Made by a program: the position numbers and the translations under genes. From Heliomicrobium undosum (GTDB lineage: Bacteria; Bacillota; Desulfitobacteriia; Heliobacteriales; Heliobacteriaceae): 42,289 nucleotides of DNA. The notes beneath the pieces were generated by a model. The model saw nothing but the letters and a program-made list of their open reading frames with translations, had not been told where the DNA came from and did not search any database. Shown piece by piece: positions 7,662-15,353 of this stretch (positions within the stretch are counted from its first letter, which is position 1; the number at the start of each line of letters is the position of its first letter). The stretch spans positions 1-42,289 of the forward strand of contig NZ_WXEY01000024.1 in the NCBI RefSeq assembly GCF_009877425.1. The letters are read 5' to 3'.

Positions 7662-8330
7662 ATGAGCGCATTTCTCGGCCCTATTCATTACTGGCTGTAC
7701 AGCAAAATCCGCCGTGTCGTAGAACGGGAACAAATGGTCTATGAAAAAGCGGCGGAACTATGCAACGACACCGCAGACGAACTGCGTGCGCAGGTATGGC
7801 AGATTTACGGCGAGCCGTTGCCTGACATGCCGCTCGACCAACTCATTGATCAAGGAAACATTCACGGCTGGCTGCAGCGTCAGATCAACATTGCCGAGAC
7901 GCGCGAAGCGGCGTTGATCAAAGAGATCGTCCAAACCTGCGGGGATGCGGGACGGGAAGCCGTTGAGAAGGCATTTCGTGAGCACGGTGCCATCTGCGGC
8001 CACGACGCGGCCAAAGGCAATGCCACCGCCGCTGGTGGGGCCAACGAGATCTACAAGCTTTTGAACAACTATCTGCTGAACGGGATGCCCTGCGATCAGG
8101 CGGATATGGTTAGAGAGAACGGCAGTGACAAGGTGTGCTGGGAGACGACCATTTGCCTCCAGCAGGGAAACTGGCGGAAAGCCGGCGCAGATGAATCGCT
8201 TATGAAGCAGTTGTACCAAATCTGGATCGGCGCTTTTGTCGAAGCGGTGAATCCGGCCTTTACGTACCGGCAGACGGCGGATACTTTGCGGGGAGACCGG
8301 ATGAATTGTCACGAGATCGCAGGGGCGTAA
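7662..8330 (+). CDS. Conserved protein of unknown function linked to the siroheme reductase
   Basis: A 222-residue soluble, mostly helical protein with a GAGGAGG ribosome site 20 bp after the reductase gene, so probably co-transcribed. I do not recognise a named family. Seen: an N-terminal segment MSAFLGPIHYWLYSKI, a middle AICGHDAAKGNATAAGGANEIYK, and a Cys/His-containing C-terminus (MPCDQADM, VCWETTICLQ, TYRQTADTLRGDRMNCHEIAG). The spaced Cys and His residues at 138-219 would suit a metal or corrinoid/heme-type cofactor site, but that is inference. The context suggests an accessory role in sulfite/nitrite reduction or its sensing. Confidence 0.8.
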   Translation: MSAFLGPIHYWLYSKIRRVVEREQMVYEKAAELCNDTADELRAQVWQIYGEPLPDMPLDQLIDQGNIHGWLQRQINIAETREAALIKEIVQTCGDAGREAVEKAFREHGAICGHDAAKGNATAAGGANEIYKLLNNYLLNGMPCDQADMVRENGSDKVCWETTICLQQGNWRKAGADESLMKQLYQIWIGAFVEAVNPAFTYRQTADTLRGDRMNCHEIAGA

Positions 8331-8338
8331 ACTCGTAA

Positions 8339-8422
8339 AACGCCAATATGGGCCTGACCGAAGACGAACTGGTCTTCTAAGACGCGATGGGAGCACTGGC
8401 AAAAACGCAGCGGTTGCTTTAA
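8339..8422 (+). pseudogene. Possible HsdR (type I restriction) C-terminal remnant
   Basis: Translation gives NANMGLTEDELVF, an in-frame TAA, then DAMGALAKTQRLL and a stop. The segment GLTEDEL-[AV]-F-x-DA resembles the helical region near the C-terminus of type I restriction HsdR subunits. No other HsdR sequence is nearby, and there is no start or ribosome site. The match is short, so this is tentative. Confidence 0.35.
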
Positions 8423-8428
8423 CGGCCC

Positions 8429-8809
8429 ATGACGTTCCACGATCGGATCGGTCAAGGCGGCAGGTATATTGATGTTTGCGAAGCGGACCATCCTGAATAT
8501 GGGTGGAAAACCTTGCTGACATGGGATTCGGGTCTTGATGATTTTTCTGTCGGAGATGACGGCTGGATTGCTTTTTCAAAATTATCAAATGAATATGGGC
8601 CGTATAACCTCTATTTCGGCAACCTGAAAAACCGAGGCATATGGCTGTTCCAAGGCGGCAGGGGAAGCCCGGTGCGGGTGACAAGAAATGCGGACAAGGT
8701 GTTAGGATTCTCTCCCGATGGAAAGACAGTGTTGTTCAGCCGCGATGTGCCCATGCCGATAACGTATGCCCGGATTCCCGCGAAGGTAATATTATTGAAA
8801 CAGCAATGA
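8429..8809 (+). pseudogene. Orphan beta-propeller-like fragment
   Basis: A 126-residue open frame without a ribosome site. It reads like the end of a TolB/PD40-type beta-propeller: KTLLTWDSGLDDFSVGDDGW, YGPYNLYFGNLKNRGIWL, and VRVTRNADKVLGFSPDGKT followed by VLFSRD, in which SPDGKTVLFSRD is the classic PD40 blade signature. No upstream blades are present, so this is either a truncated remnant or a very short gene. It follows directly on the HsdR-like remnant, which marks 8.33-8.81 kb as a decay zone. Confidence 0.45.
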
Positions 8810-8861
8810 TGCTACGAGTGTTCCTTCTAAATCACAAAGGCGTATGGATCATTCACAAGCG

Positions 8862-8892
8862 AAAGGGAGAGCCGTTGACAGCTCTCCCTTTT
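8862..8892. terminator. Bidirectional intrinsic terminator
   Basis: AAAGGGAGAGC (8862-8872) and GCTCTCCCTTTT (8881-8892) form an 11-bp stem with T or A runs on both sides. It serves the minus-strand YvrJ trio and whatever reads through from the left. Confidence 0.85.
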
Positions 8893-8909
8893 GCTTTTCT
8901 CGTTTTCTG

Positions 8910-9062
8910 TCAGACCTGTTCCTTGAGGATTTCCACCAACTTGGTCAACTCGCTGATGGCGCCGGTGAGCGCTTCCAGTCTCCCCTCCATGCGAACCAAG
9001 AGGTAGGCGGCAAGGGCCACAGGAAAACCCACGTTGGCGACGGATTGGAGAACGGTGTCCAC
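8910..9062 (-). CDS. YvrJ family protein
   Basis: A 50-residue protein with a GTG start and a GGAGG site seven bases upstream. Seen: a hydrophobic segment NVGFPVALAAYLLVRMEG followed by a charged amphipathic helix (RLEALTGAISELTKLVEILK). This is the standard YvrJ layout, one membrane-associated helix and a short coiled tail; function unknown. It is the last gene of the DUF1659-DUF2922-YvrJ trio. The same segment also has plus-strand open frames, but the ribosome site and family pattern are clear on the minus strand. Confidence 0.85.
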   Translation of the reverse strand: MDTVLQSVANVGFPVALAAYLLVRMEGRLEALTGAISELTKLVEILKEQV

Positions 9063-9146
9063 GTGCGCACCTCCGTTATGTCAAGGCTTTTCGAGTGTTA
9101 AGGGCTGAAGGCTAAACTGAAAAAGGATTGGGTCGGGGTGTGACGA

Positions 9147-9371
9147 TTAGGGGTTCCAGAGGTCGGTCACGTTGGACGACACCAGTCGGACGTCTTTTTT
9201 GTTGACCAGGTCGCCGCCGGCGGTGGTGAAGACGTTCGAGGCAATGATCGTGTCCATGGCCGCCGTCACCTGGGCGGGGGTGAGATCCGCTTTGGGGTCT
9301 TTGACTCGCAGAACCACTTCCCGGCCGAGTTGGTTGGTAAAGACCAGTTCCAGCGTCTCTTTTGAAGCCAC
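9147..9371 (-). CDS. DUF2922 family protein
   Basis: A 74-residue protein with a GTG start behind a perfect AAAGGAGGTGA site. Seen: LELVFTNQLGREVVLRVKDPK, then LTPAQVTAAMDTIIASNVF, then DVRLVSSNVTDLWNP, the full DUF2922 pattern of beta-strands with a central helix. The function is unknown; it usually travels with DUF1659 and YvrJ. It has no signal peptide and no membrane segment. Confidence 0.9.
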   Translation of the reverse strand: MASKETLELVFTNQLGREVVLRVKDPKADLTPAQVTAAMDTIIASNVFTTAGGDLVNKKDVRLVSSNVTDLWNP

Positions 9372-9452
9372 TTAAAATCACCTCCTTTGCTTGCCTTTTA
9401 TGGCCTGCTTTGAAGCAACCATGGGACAGTTGCGCAGGCGGGGGGCGGGGGA

Positions 9453-9677
9453 TTAGGCTTCGATCAGTTGGTTCGTGTCGATGCGGGCGATCCGGCTGAC
9501 GGGGACATTCATCAGACTGGACAGCGCTTCAGCGGCGGCGTAGACGCTGTCATCGGTCGCCGACGGTTTCAAGCCTTTGAAGTCTCGGTTTTGGAACAGG
9601 GGCTCTCCTTTGGCGCTCGTTCCCGTCTGGGCGATGAGGCGCAGGCTGGCGCTGATGGGGTTTTTGCTGACTGCCAT
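9453..9677 (-). CDS. DUF1659 family protein
   Basis: A 74-residue protein with an ATG start and AAAGGAGGT immediately upstream. Seen: ASLRLIAQTGTSAKGEPLFQ, then the FKGLKPSATDDSVYAAAEAL helix and a C-terminal VSRIARIDTNQLIEA strand, which is the DUF1659 pattern. It is the first gene of the trio, and the two LexA-type palindromes in front of it would control all three genes. Function unknown; the very strong ribosome sites of all three genes imply high output when transcribed. Confidence 0.9.
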   Translation of the reverse strand: MAVSKNPISASLRLIAQTGTSAKGEPLFQNRDFKGLKPSATDDSVYAAAEALSSLMNVPVSRIARIDTNQLIEA

Positions 9678-9694
9678 TGTTGACCACCTCCTTT

Positions 9695-9708
9695 CGAACG
9701 TTTGTTCG
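9695..9708. promoter_or_regulatory. LexA/DinR-type box 1
   Basis: CGAAC-GTTT-GTTCG, perfect in both half sites of the Gram-positive SOS box CGAAC-N4-GTTCG, 18 bp upstream of the DUF1659 start codon and adjoining its ribosome site. Confidence 0.7.
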
Positions 9709-9724
9709 TGTCTGCCACGGTTAC

Positions 9725-9753
9725 AGCTTACCAGCCGGGTGGGAATTGGACAA
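9725..9753 (-). promoter_or_regulatory. Possible promoter of the DUF1659-DUF2922-YvrJ operon
   Basis: On the minus strand TTGTCC (9748-9753) and TAAGCT (9725-9730) are 17 bp apart. The match is only fair, but its position between the two LexA-type boxes would allow repression from both sides. Confidence 0.35.
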
Positions 9754-9785
9754 ACCTGGAGAAACGCCAGGAGAGGAAACGAGTA

Positions 9786-9799
9786 CGAACATATGTTCG
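9786..9799. promoter_or_regulatory. LexA/DinR-type box 2
   Basis: CGAAC-ATAT-GTTCG, a perfect 14-bp palindrome with the preferred purine/pyrimidine spacer of the Gram-positive SOS box. It is 91 bp (centre to centre) upstream of box 1. Confidence 0.75.
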
Positions 9800-9930
9800 G
9801 TTTTCGCTGTCTTTCTCTTTCGATTGAAGAATTCCATATTTCGGGATTCGAGTTTCTTCGATTGTTTTGGCTGGAATAAGTTTGCGGATAGGTTCAATTT
9901 AGGTCGTTTTAGGGCGTTTGGGCTGTCAAT

Positions 9931-10018
9931 AAGCCTGACGAAAAGCCAAGTTAAGCCTGACTGATAAGCCCCAAGTTAAGCCCGACAATAGCCCTGACGA
10001 TAAGCCTGGAAGTAAGCT
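9931..10018. repeat. Degenerate AAGCC array, about 12-bp spacing
   Basis: AAGCC or a one-base variant starts at 9931, 9943, 9953, 9966, 9978, 9989, 10002 and 10014, mostly within TAAGCCTGAC-like words. The stretch 9800-10030 has no credible gene; this array and the LexA box are its only structure. Confidence 0.65.
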
Positions 10019-10031
10019 CGAGGAACAAAAA

Positions 10032-10062
10032 AAGGCCGCTGACATTATCAGCAGCCGGAAAA
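10032..10062 (-). terminator. Terminator of the nitroreductase gene
   Basis: On the minus strand GGCTGCTGA and TCAGCGGCC form a stem with a five-base loop, followed by a run of seven T residues. Confidence 0.75.
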
Positions 10063-10110
10063 GGATAAAATTGGAGTTATACAGATTGGTTTAGAATTTA
10101 ATTTGCTGAA

Positions 10111-10650
10111 CTAGGCAAAACGCACCCAGGTCTCAGCCGGTTTGCGGGTGCGAGGCGTCGCGTCCTTGGCTCGTGTTTCCGGATCGAGCAGATTGTCTGT
10201 CCCTGGAAACCCAACGAAGACGACGCAGATTACCCGCGCTTCTTCGCCGATGCCGAAGGCCTCCCGGATGGACGGCTCACTCCACCCGGCTGTGGGGTGG
10301 CTGCGCAGGCCCATTTCTGTCGCCTGGAGTAGGAGGTTTTGCACCGCCAAGCCGCAGTCAAAGAGGTAGTAGGGTTTCCCATCGATAGTGGCGTCGTCTT
10401 TCGGGTTAGCAAAGACGATAAAGGCCAGGGGGGCGGCGGCGGCCCACTCGTTTCCCTTGGCGAGACAACGGGAGAGCTTGTCCAAACCCTCCTGCGACCG
10501 GACAGCAATCAACCGCCAGGGCTGGTAGTTGCGGCAGGATGGCGCCCAGCGAAAGGCTTCGATCAATTCATCGATAAAATCCGGCGGCACGGGGGTGGGG
10601 AGGTAGGCGCGTTTGCTTTCCCGTTGAACAACGGCAGGCAGGATGGACAT
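10111..10650 (-). CDS. Nitroreductase-family FMN oxidoreductase
   Basis: A 179-residue protein. The ATG at 10650 lies six bases after GAGGAGGGG; a TTG six bases earlier touches the ribosome site. Seen: the FMN-binding N-terminal region (RESKRAYLPTPVP, then FRWAPSCRNYQPWRLIAV), the middle AAAAPLAFIVFANPKDD, and the dimer/FMN segment YYLFDCGLAVQNLLLQATEMGL followed by CVVFVGFPG. The family uses NAD(P)H to reduce nitro compounds, quinones or flavins. Many small 'PSxRN' members of this type in anaerobes have unknown physiological substrates. It is a single-gene unit with its own terminator. Confidence 0.88.
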   Translation of the reverse strand: MSILPAVVQRESKRAYLPTPVPPDFIDELIEAFRWAPSCRNYQPWRLIAVRSQEGLDKLSRCLAKGNEWAAAAPLAFIVFANPKDDATIDGKPYYLFDCGLAVQNLLLQATEMGLRSHPTAGWSEPSIREAFGIGEEARVICVVFVGFPGTDNLLDPETRAKDATPRTRKPAETWVRFA

Positions 10651-10876
10651 GAACAACCCCTCCTCAAGCGGTTTTTGGATGTTAGTTGATAGGTAATACT
10701 TGATTCGCCACGGTCAATGATGGTCCTTCTGCCCCGCTTGATTCTAGCGCTTTTTCCAATCCTTTTTCTGTTCCGGTTCTTCTCATTCAAAAAGTGTATC
10801 GGCCCCTTCCTGATATGCTATCATAAAGTGATATGGTCGAAACGGGAATCTTGAAAGGTGAAAGGGGGGAGGCAGG

Positions 10877-12142
10877 ATGCGTCCATCGTCTCCGGCGACG
10901 CCGTTGCGCAGGAAGGCCGGTCGGCTGAAACCATCGGGACCTATCGAAGATTGGCAGGCTTTCTTTCAACAGGAATTCGATCGGGCCTTTCGGCGCGGCA
11001 ACCAAGCCCTCGGGCTAAAGCTCGGTTTCACTTCCGCGGAGGCCTGGGCGCGCTATGACCGGTTCATGGAGGTGTTGCAGGCCCGCAGCGCCCACTGGCC
11101 TCCTGCCTCTGTCGCCTGGTTGGGCCTCCATGGGCGCTTATACCTGCTTTCCCGGATGGAAGAGGGCAACCGGCTGGAAGGCCGGACGTATACGACAGAC
11201 TTTATTCAAGGGATCACGGAAGAACTGGCCGATTCCCTCGCTGAAATCCGCGCAGGCGGATGGGCGGAGCAGGGTGATCCGGTCGTGGATGCCGCTGCGG
11301 AGACGCTTCGTTGGCAATACCTGGCTTCCTCCTCCGCCTGGGGCGTCGATTGGCTGTATATCTACCGGCTGCTCTGGATGCGCCTCTTTGACAGCGCCCA
11401 GGCTGAGACAGAGGCGGATCGGCTCGAGCATATTCTGGAAAAACCGTCAACGCCCGTTGCGGTCCGGGACCGGGCGATCCTGGCGCGGGCGCATTTCGCC
11501 ATTGCCGCCGATGACGATGAAGGCGCACGGGTGCGCCTCAACCGTTTGAGTGAAAAGGGCCGATTCACCATCGTGCGGGATCTGCGCTTTTACCTGGAGG
11601 GATTCAGCCGGTTTCACCTTTGGGAGCGCCTGCTCGCCTGGCTGCGCTGGCTCGTTCCCTATGCCGGGACGGCCGATACGGCCAGCTATGAGGCGCTATG
11701 CCTCTATTGGAACCAGGCGGCCCATACATGCAACGTGCAGGAGGAGTTCTTGGAGGTTCTCCGGCGGTGGCTTCCCCGCAGCCGCCGTCTCTACAGCCAC
11801 TACCTGGTGGAACGCAAACTCTATCGGGATTGGACCCAGTTATGGGTCCATCATGGGACCGCCTTTGGGGAGATCGATGGCAACGTGTTGCGCGCCGTCG
11901 AAGCCCACGAGCCGGCGCTGCTCCTGCCGCTCTTTCACCAGCAGGCGATCCGCTGTATCGAACGGAAAAACCGCGCCGCCTACCGGGAGGCGGCTGAACT
12001 GCTAAAACGGCTCAGCCGGATCTACCATCGCCTGAACCGGGGCGACGAGTGGGATCTGTATCTGGGGGAACTGACCCGCCGCTATGGCCGCCTCCGGGCG
12101 TTGATGGAAGAGTTGCGGAAAGGAACGCTGATCTCACGATGA
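10877..12142 (+). CDS. SNF2-helicase-associated protein (YwqB-like, no visible SWIM finger)
   Basis: A 421-residue, strongly helical, Arg/Leu/Trp-rich cytoplasmic protein with a GGGGGAGG site upstream. It has no membrane segment. Its stop overlaps the ATG of the SNF2 gene (ATGA), so the two are coupled. In many Firmicutes the YwqA helicase is paired with YwqB, which carries an N-terminal SWIM zinc finger followed by helical repeats. Here the N-terminus (MRPSSPATPLRRKAG) has no Cys/His cluster, so either the SWIM part is missing or this is a distinct partner. The C-terminal half (QQAIRCIERKNRAAYREAAE, LLKRLSRIY, ALMEELRKGTLI) looks like tetratricopeptide-type alpha-helical repeats. Probably acts with the helicase; function unknown. 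Confidence 0.75.
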   Translation: MRPSSPATPLRRKAGRLKPSGPIEDWQAFFQQEFDRAFRRGNQALGLKLGFTSAEAWARYDRFMEVLQARSAHWPPASVAWLGLHGRLYLLSRMEEGNRLEGRTYTTDFIQGITEELADSLAEIRAGGWAEQGDPVVDAAAETLRWQYLASSSAWGVDWLYIYRLLWMRLFDSAQAETEADRLEHILEKPSTPVAVRDRAILARAHFAIAADDDEGARVRLNRLSEKGRFTIVRDLRFYLEGFSRFHLWERLLAWLRWLVPYAGTADTASYEALCLYWNQAAHTCNVQEEFLEVLRRWLPRSRRLYSHYLVERKLYRDWTQLWVHHGTAFGEIDGNVLRAVEAHEPALLLPLFHQQAIRCIERKNRAAYREAAELLKRLSRIYHRLNRGDEWDLYLGELTRRYGRLRALMEELRKGTLISR

Positions 12143-15100
12143 TCGCGAGCAACATGCAAGTGCATATCCGCTGGATTCCCGGCAGGGGCTTTTTCCTCTG
12201 GACCGATCGGCCTTTCGGTTATGGCACCGATCCTTTGGACCGGGCGCAGGAGTGGAAGTTCCGTCTTTTTGCCAACCATGAATCCTCCTTTTACGGTTCA
12301 TTCATCGATGTGGAAGAACGGGAGGGCCAGGCGGGGCTGCTGTTGCCGCCCGGGACGGCCCTGGATTTTTTGTTGAAGCCACCGGTGAGCGACTTTTTTC
12401 ACTGGCATTGGTCTCCGGATGTCCGGGAACTGCAACGGTTGGCGCTTTCCGTGGCGATAGCGCTGGCGGAAAAGCGTTGGCAACCCGATTACCGGCTATG
12501 GCTGCAGGGGCGAAGAGGCTTGCGGCTCGATTTGGGCGATGGCCGTCCAATCGATGAGGGGATAAACGACTGGACAGGTCTGCTCATCGATGAACAGGTC
12601 GCCGGTGATCCCACTGCCCGCAAGCAATGGGAGCAACTCGTCACTGACTGCCCGATGCTGCATCCCGATTATCCGAGAGAGGGGTCTTTTCTCGACGAGG
12701 CCGACTGGCTGGAGGCCATCGGCTGGACCGTCGATAGGGCGCCCTTCTCCGTCGGCCTGCGGTTATCAGAGCCGGAGGAAGATCAGGCCTGGCGGCTCCA
12801 GGTCGTCTTGTTTGATCGTGAAGATCCATCGCGGGTCATCGAGGCGACTTCTTCGGGGATGGAAGGGGACGTAGAAGACGTAGAAAAAAACCTGCCCGAC
12901 TCGTGGAAGCCCTATGCCGGGCGGATCGAGCGCGCTGTCCGCAAGTGGCAGGCGCTGGCGCCCCGTCTGTTCGGGGAGGACGGACGAGAGGATGCGCCGG
13001 ATCCGACGGATCCGCCGAGGCTCAAAGAGGAATTGACCGAGCGGGAGGCTTGGTCCTTTCTCGCCGAGGACAGCCTCCGCCTGGCTGAGGCGGGCGAAAA
13101 AATCCTCCTGCCCCGCTGGTGGGACGACTTAAAGCAAAAGGGGCTGCGCCTCAAGGCCGTCTCTCGTTCCATGCCGGGAGATTTCGAAGAATCCTATCTC
13201 GGCGTGGACCGCCTTGTCCAGTTTGATTGGAAACTTGCCGTCGGAGAGACGGAACTGACAGAGGCGGAGTTTCGCGAGGCCGCCCGCCAGAACCGGCGAC
13301 TGCTGCGCATTCGAGGCCGCTGGGTTCAACTCGATCCGGACCTTGTTCGCCAGGCCCTCAAGGTGATGAACCGCAAAGGCGGCGAGATGGACCTCGCCGA
13401 GGTCTTGCGTTTGCATTTTTTAAGCGCCTCCGCCGGTGACGATCCTCCCGGTGACACGCCTCCCGGCGATGCGTCTCCGGCAGATCCGGCTGACATCCCT
13501 TCACCGGGCTTTTTCGACCCGGCAAAGAGGGAAACAGAACCATTCCCCGCAGTATCGATTGAAGTCGAACTGAACGAACAACTGGCGAACATGGCGGAAA
13601 AACTCTCCCGCCAGTCCGTTGGGCCGACCCTGGCAGAACCACCCGGATTTTGCGGCAGGTTGCGCCCATACCAGCGCACGGGTCTAACGTGGCTCTGGTT
13701 TTTGCGTCGCTTCGGCTTTGGCGCCTGCCTTGCCGATGATATGGGGCTAGGCAAGACGATCCAGTGGATCGCCTATCTGTTGCAGATCAAGGCCCAAGCA
13801 ACAGGGCAGCCCTCGTCGACGCCTGCGACCCCCGCGCCGTCGACATCTGCCCCAGCCGCCCCGTCGCTGCTCATCTGCCCCACCTCCGTGCTCGGCAACT
13901 GGCAGAAGGAACTGGCCGCCTTCGCCCCCTCCTTGCGGGTTTACCTCCACTACGGTCCCCAGCGGCTAAAAGGGGAGGACTTCGCCCAGGCGGTGGCCCA
14001 AGCCGATCTGACGCTCACCACCTACGGGCTTGCCTATCTCGATGAGGCTGAACTGGGCGCCGTCAAATGGGACTGCCTCTGCCTCGACGAGGCCCAGAAC
14101 ATCAAAAACGTCTACACCAAACAGTCGGCCGCCGTCCGTCAGTTTACGGCGCGCCACCGTGTCGCCTTAACGGGAACGCCGATGGAAAACCGACTCTCCG
14201 AACTCTGGTCGATCATGGACTTTCTCAACCCCGGTTATCTGGGAAGCGCCAGCGAATTTCTCCGCCAGTTCGCCCACTCCGCCGGACGTGAAGGGGAGGA
14301 GTCGGCAGCCGGGCAGGTGCGCCGCCTGGTCCGTCCCTTCCTCCTGCGTCGGGTAAAGAGCGATCCGGCTATTGAACCGGACCTGCCTGATAAACAGGAG
14401 TCGAAGGAATTTTTGCCCCTCACGCTGGAACAGGCGGCCCTGTACGAAAACGTGATCGGCGAACTGTTCGAACGAATCGATGAAGAGGCGGGCATGACCC
14501 GGCGGGGGATGATCCTGAAGACGTTGACCCGGTTAAAGCAGGTATGCGACCATCCGGCGCTGCTGCTCAAGGAAAAATCGCCCGCCGACTTTCGCCGACG
14601 CTCGGCCAAGGCCGACCGACTGATCGAGATGGTAGAGGAACTGCGGCAGGAGGGGGACGGCTGCCTTATCTTTACCCAGTATGTAGAGATGGGCCGGATG
14701 CTCCAGGAATACCTGGAAAAAGAACTGGGGGAGAGGGCGGAGTTTCTTCACGGCGGCGTTCCCAGAGCCCGTCGCGATGACATGATCGAACGGTTCCAGT
14801 CCGGCAAAGACTTCGCCATCCTCATCCTCTCCCTGCGGGCCGGCGGTTTTGGACTGAACCTGACGGCGGCCAACCACGTCTTTCACTTTGACCGCTGGTG
14901 GAATCCGGCTGTGGAGAACCAGGCCACCGACCGGGCCTACCGGATCGGCCAGCGCCGCCACGTGCAGGTGCACAAGTTGATCACCCTGGGCACCCTGGAG
15001 GAACGCATCGATGAGATGCTCGAACGGAAGCAGGGGCTCAATGACCGCATCGTCGGCAACGGCGAGGTCTGGGTGACCGAACTGTCCACCCGGGAACTCC

Positions 15101-15144
15101 GGGAGATCTTCGCCCTGCGCCGTGAGTGGGTGGGACGGGAATAA
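12139..15144 (+). CDS. SNF2-family DEAD/DEAH ATPase (YwqA-like)
   Basis: 1001 residues from the ATG that overlaps the upstream stop. The N-terminal ~500 residues are the SNF2-associated region typical of bacterial YwqA/HepA-like proteins. The ATPase core follows: Walker A DDMGLGKT (near 533), LICPTSVLGNWQKEL, Walker B DEAQ (near 648), TGTPMENRLSELWS, then the second RecA lobe with FTQYVEMG (near 844), LHGGVPRARRDDMIERFQ, LSLRAGGFGLNLTAANHV and the motif VI region QATDRAYRIGQ. It is a double-stranded DNA translocase that probably remodels DNA-protein or transcription complexes; the exact role in Firmicutes is unsettled. Two low-complexity inserts are notable: GDDPP-GDTPP-GDASP before the core and a Ser/Pro/Ala/Thr stretch between motifs I and Ia. 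A terminator follows. Confidence 0.93.
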   Translation: MIASNMQVHIRWIPGRGFFLWTDRPFGYGTDPLDRAQEWKFRLFANHESSFYGSFIDVEEREGQAGLLLPPGTALDFLLKPPVSDFFHWHWSPDVRELQRLALSVAIALAEKRWQPDYRLWLQGRRGLRLDLGDGRPIDEGINDWTGLLIDEQVAGDPTARKQWEQLVTDCPMLHPDYPREGSFLDEADWLEAIGWTVDRAPFSVGLRLSEPEEDQAWRLQVVLFDREDPSRVIEATSSGMEGDVEDVEKNLPDSWKPYAGRIERAVRKWQALAPRLFGEDGREDAPDPTDPPRLKEELTEREAWSFLAEDSLRLAEAGEKILLPRWWDDLKQKGLRLKAVSRSMPGDFEESYLGVDRLVQFDWKLAVGETELTEAEFREAARQNRRLLRIRGRWVQLDPDLVRQALKVMNRKGGEMDLAEVLRLHFLSASAGDDPPGDTPPGDASPADPADIPSPGFFDPAKRETEPFPAVSIEVELNEQLANMAEKLSRQSVGPTLAEPPGFCGRLRPYQRTGLTWLWFLRRFGFGACLADDMGLGKTIQWIAYLLQIKAQATGQPSSTPATPAPSTSAPAAPSLLICPTSVLGNWQKELAAFAPSLRVYLHYGPQRLKGEDFAQAVAQADLTLTTYGLAYLDEAELGAVKWDCLCLDEAQNIKNVYTKQSAAVRQFTARHRVALTGTPMENRLSELWSIMDFLNPGYLGSASEFLRQFAHSAGREGEESAAGQVRRLVRPFLLRRVKSDPAIEPDLPDKQESKEFLPLTLEQAALYENVIGELFERIDEEAGMTRRGMILKTLTRLKQVCDHPALLLKEKSPADFRRRSAKADRLIEMVEELRQEGDGCLIFTQYVEMGRMLQEYLEKELGERAEFLHGGVPRARRDDMIERFQSGKDFAILILSLRAGGFGLNLTAANHVFHFDRWWNPAVENQATDRAYRIGQRRHVQVHKLITLGTLEERIDEMLERKQGLNDRIVGNGEVWVTELSTRELREIFALRREWVGRE
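13435..13494 (+). repeat. Codon-phased 15-bp repeats in the SNF2 gene
   Basis: Units at 13435, 13450 and 13465 encode GDDPP, GDTPP and GDASP, followed by a decayed unit ADPAD. They lie just before the helicase core, in a domain linker. Confidence 0.7.
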
Positions 15145-15194
15145 GGAAGCAACTGCTTTCAAAAAAGCGAAAAAGGTAAAAAAGCAAGAGATAT

Positions 15195-15251
15195 GCGGCC
15201 CCCACCGTCGGAAAATGGCGACAAGGAAGTTGCGGGAGGGCCGCTTTTTTT
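15195..15251 (+). terminator. Terminator after the SNF2 operon
   Basis: GCGGCCC (15195-15201) pairs with GGGCCGC (15238-15244), followed by seven T residues. The interior forms extra stem structure. Confidence 0.7.
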
Positions 15252-15284
15252 GCGTTTTCATTTGGGATGATGATGGCAAATCCA

Positions 15285-15314
15285 TTGACTTTGACCAGAC
15301 ACCGTGATTATACT
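15285..15314 (+). promoter_or_regulatory. Promoter of the GntR-ABC operon
   Basis: TTGACT (15285-15290) and TATACT (15309-15314) with an 18-bp spacer. The predicted start site falls inside the adjoining palindromic operator. Confidence 0.65.
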
Positions 15315-15335
15315 GTGTATAGATAAAATACACAG
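15313..15335. promoter_or_regulatory. Palindromic GntR (YtrA-type) operator
   Basis: CTGTGTAT-N7-ATACACAG is a perfect 8-bp inverted repeat that overlaps the end of the -10 box and the transcription start. YtrA-type GntR repressors bind GTGTA/TACAC-containing palindromes just upstream of their own gene, which fits autorepression. Confidence 0.75.
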
Positions 15336-15353
15336 TAGCGAGGGGGTGCCTTT

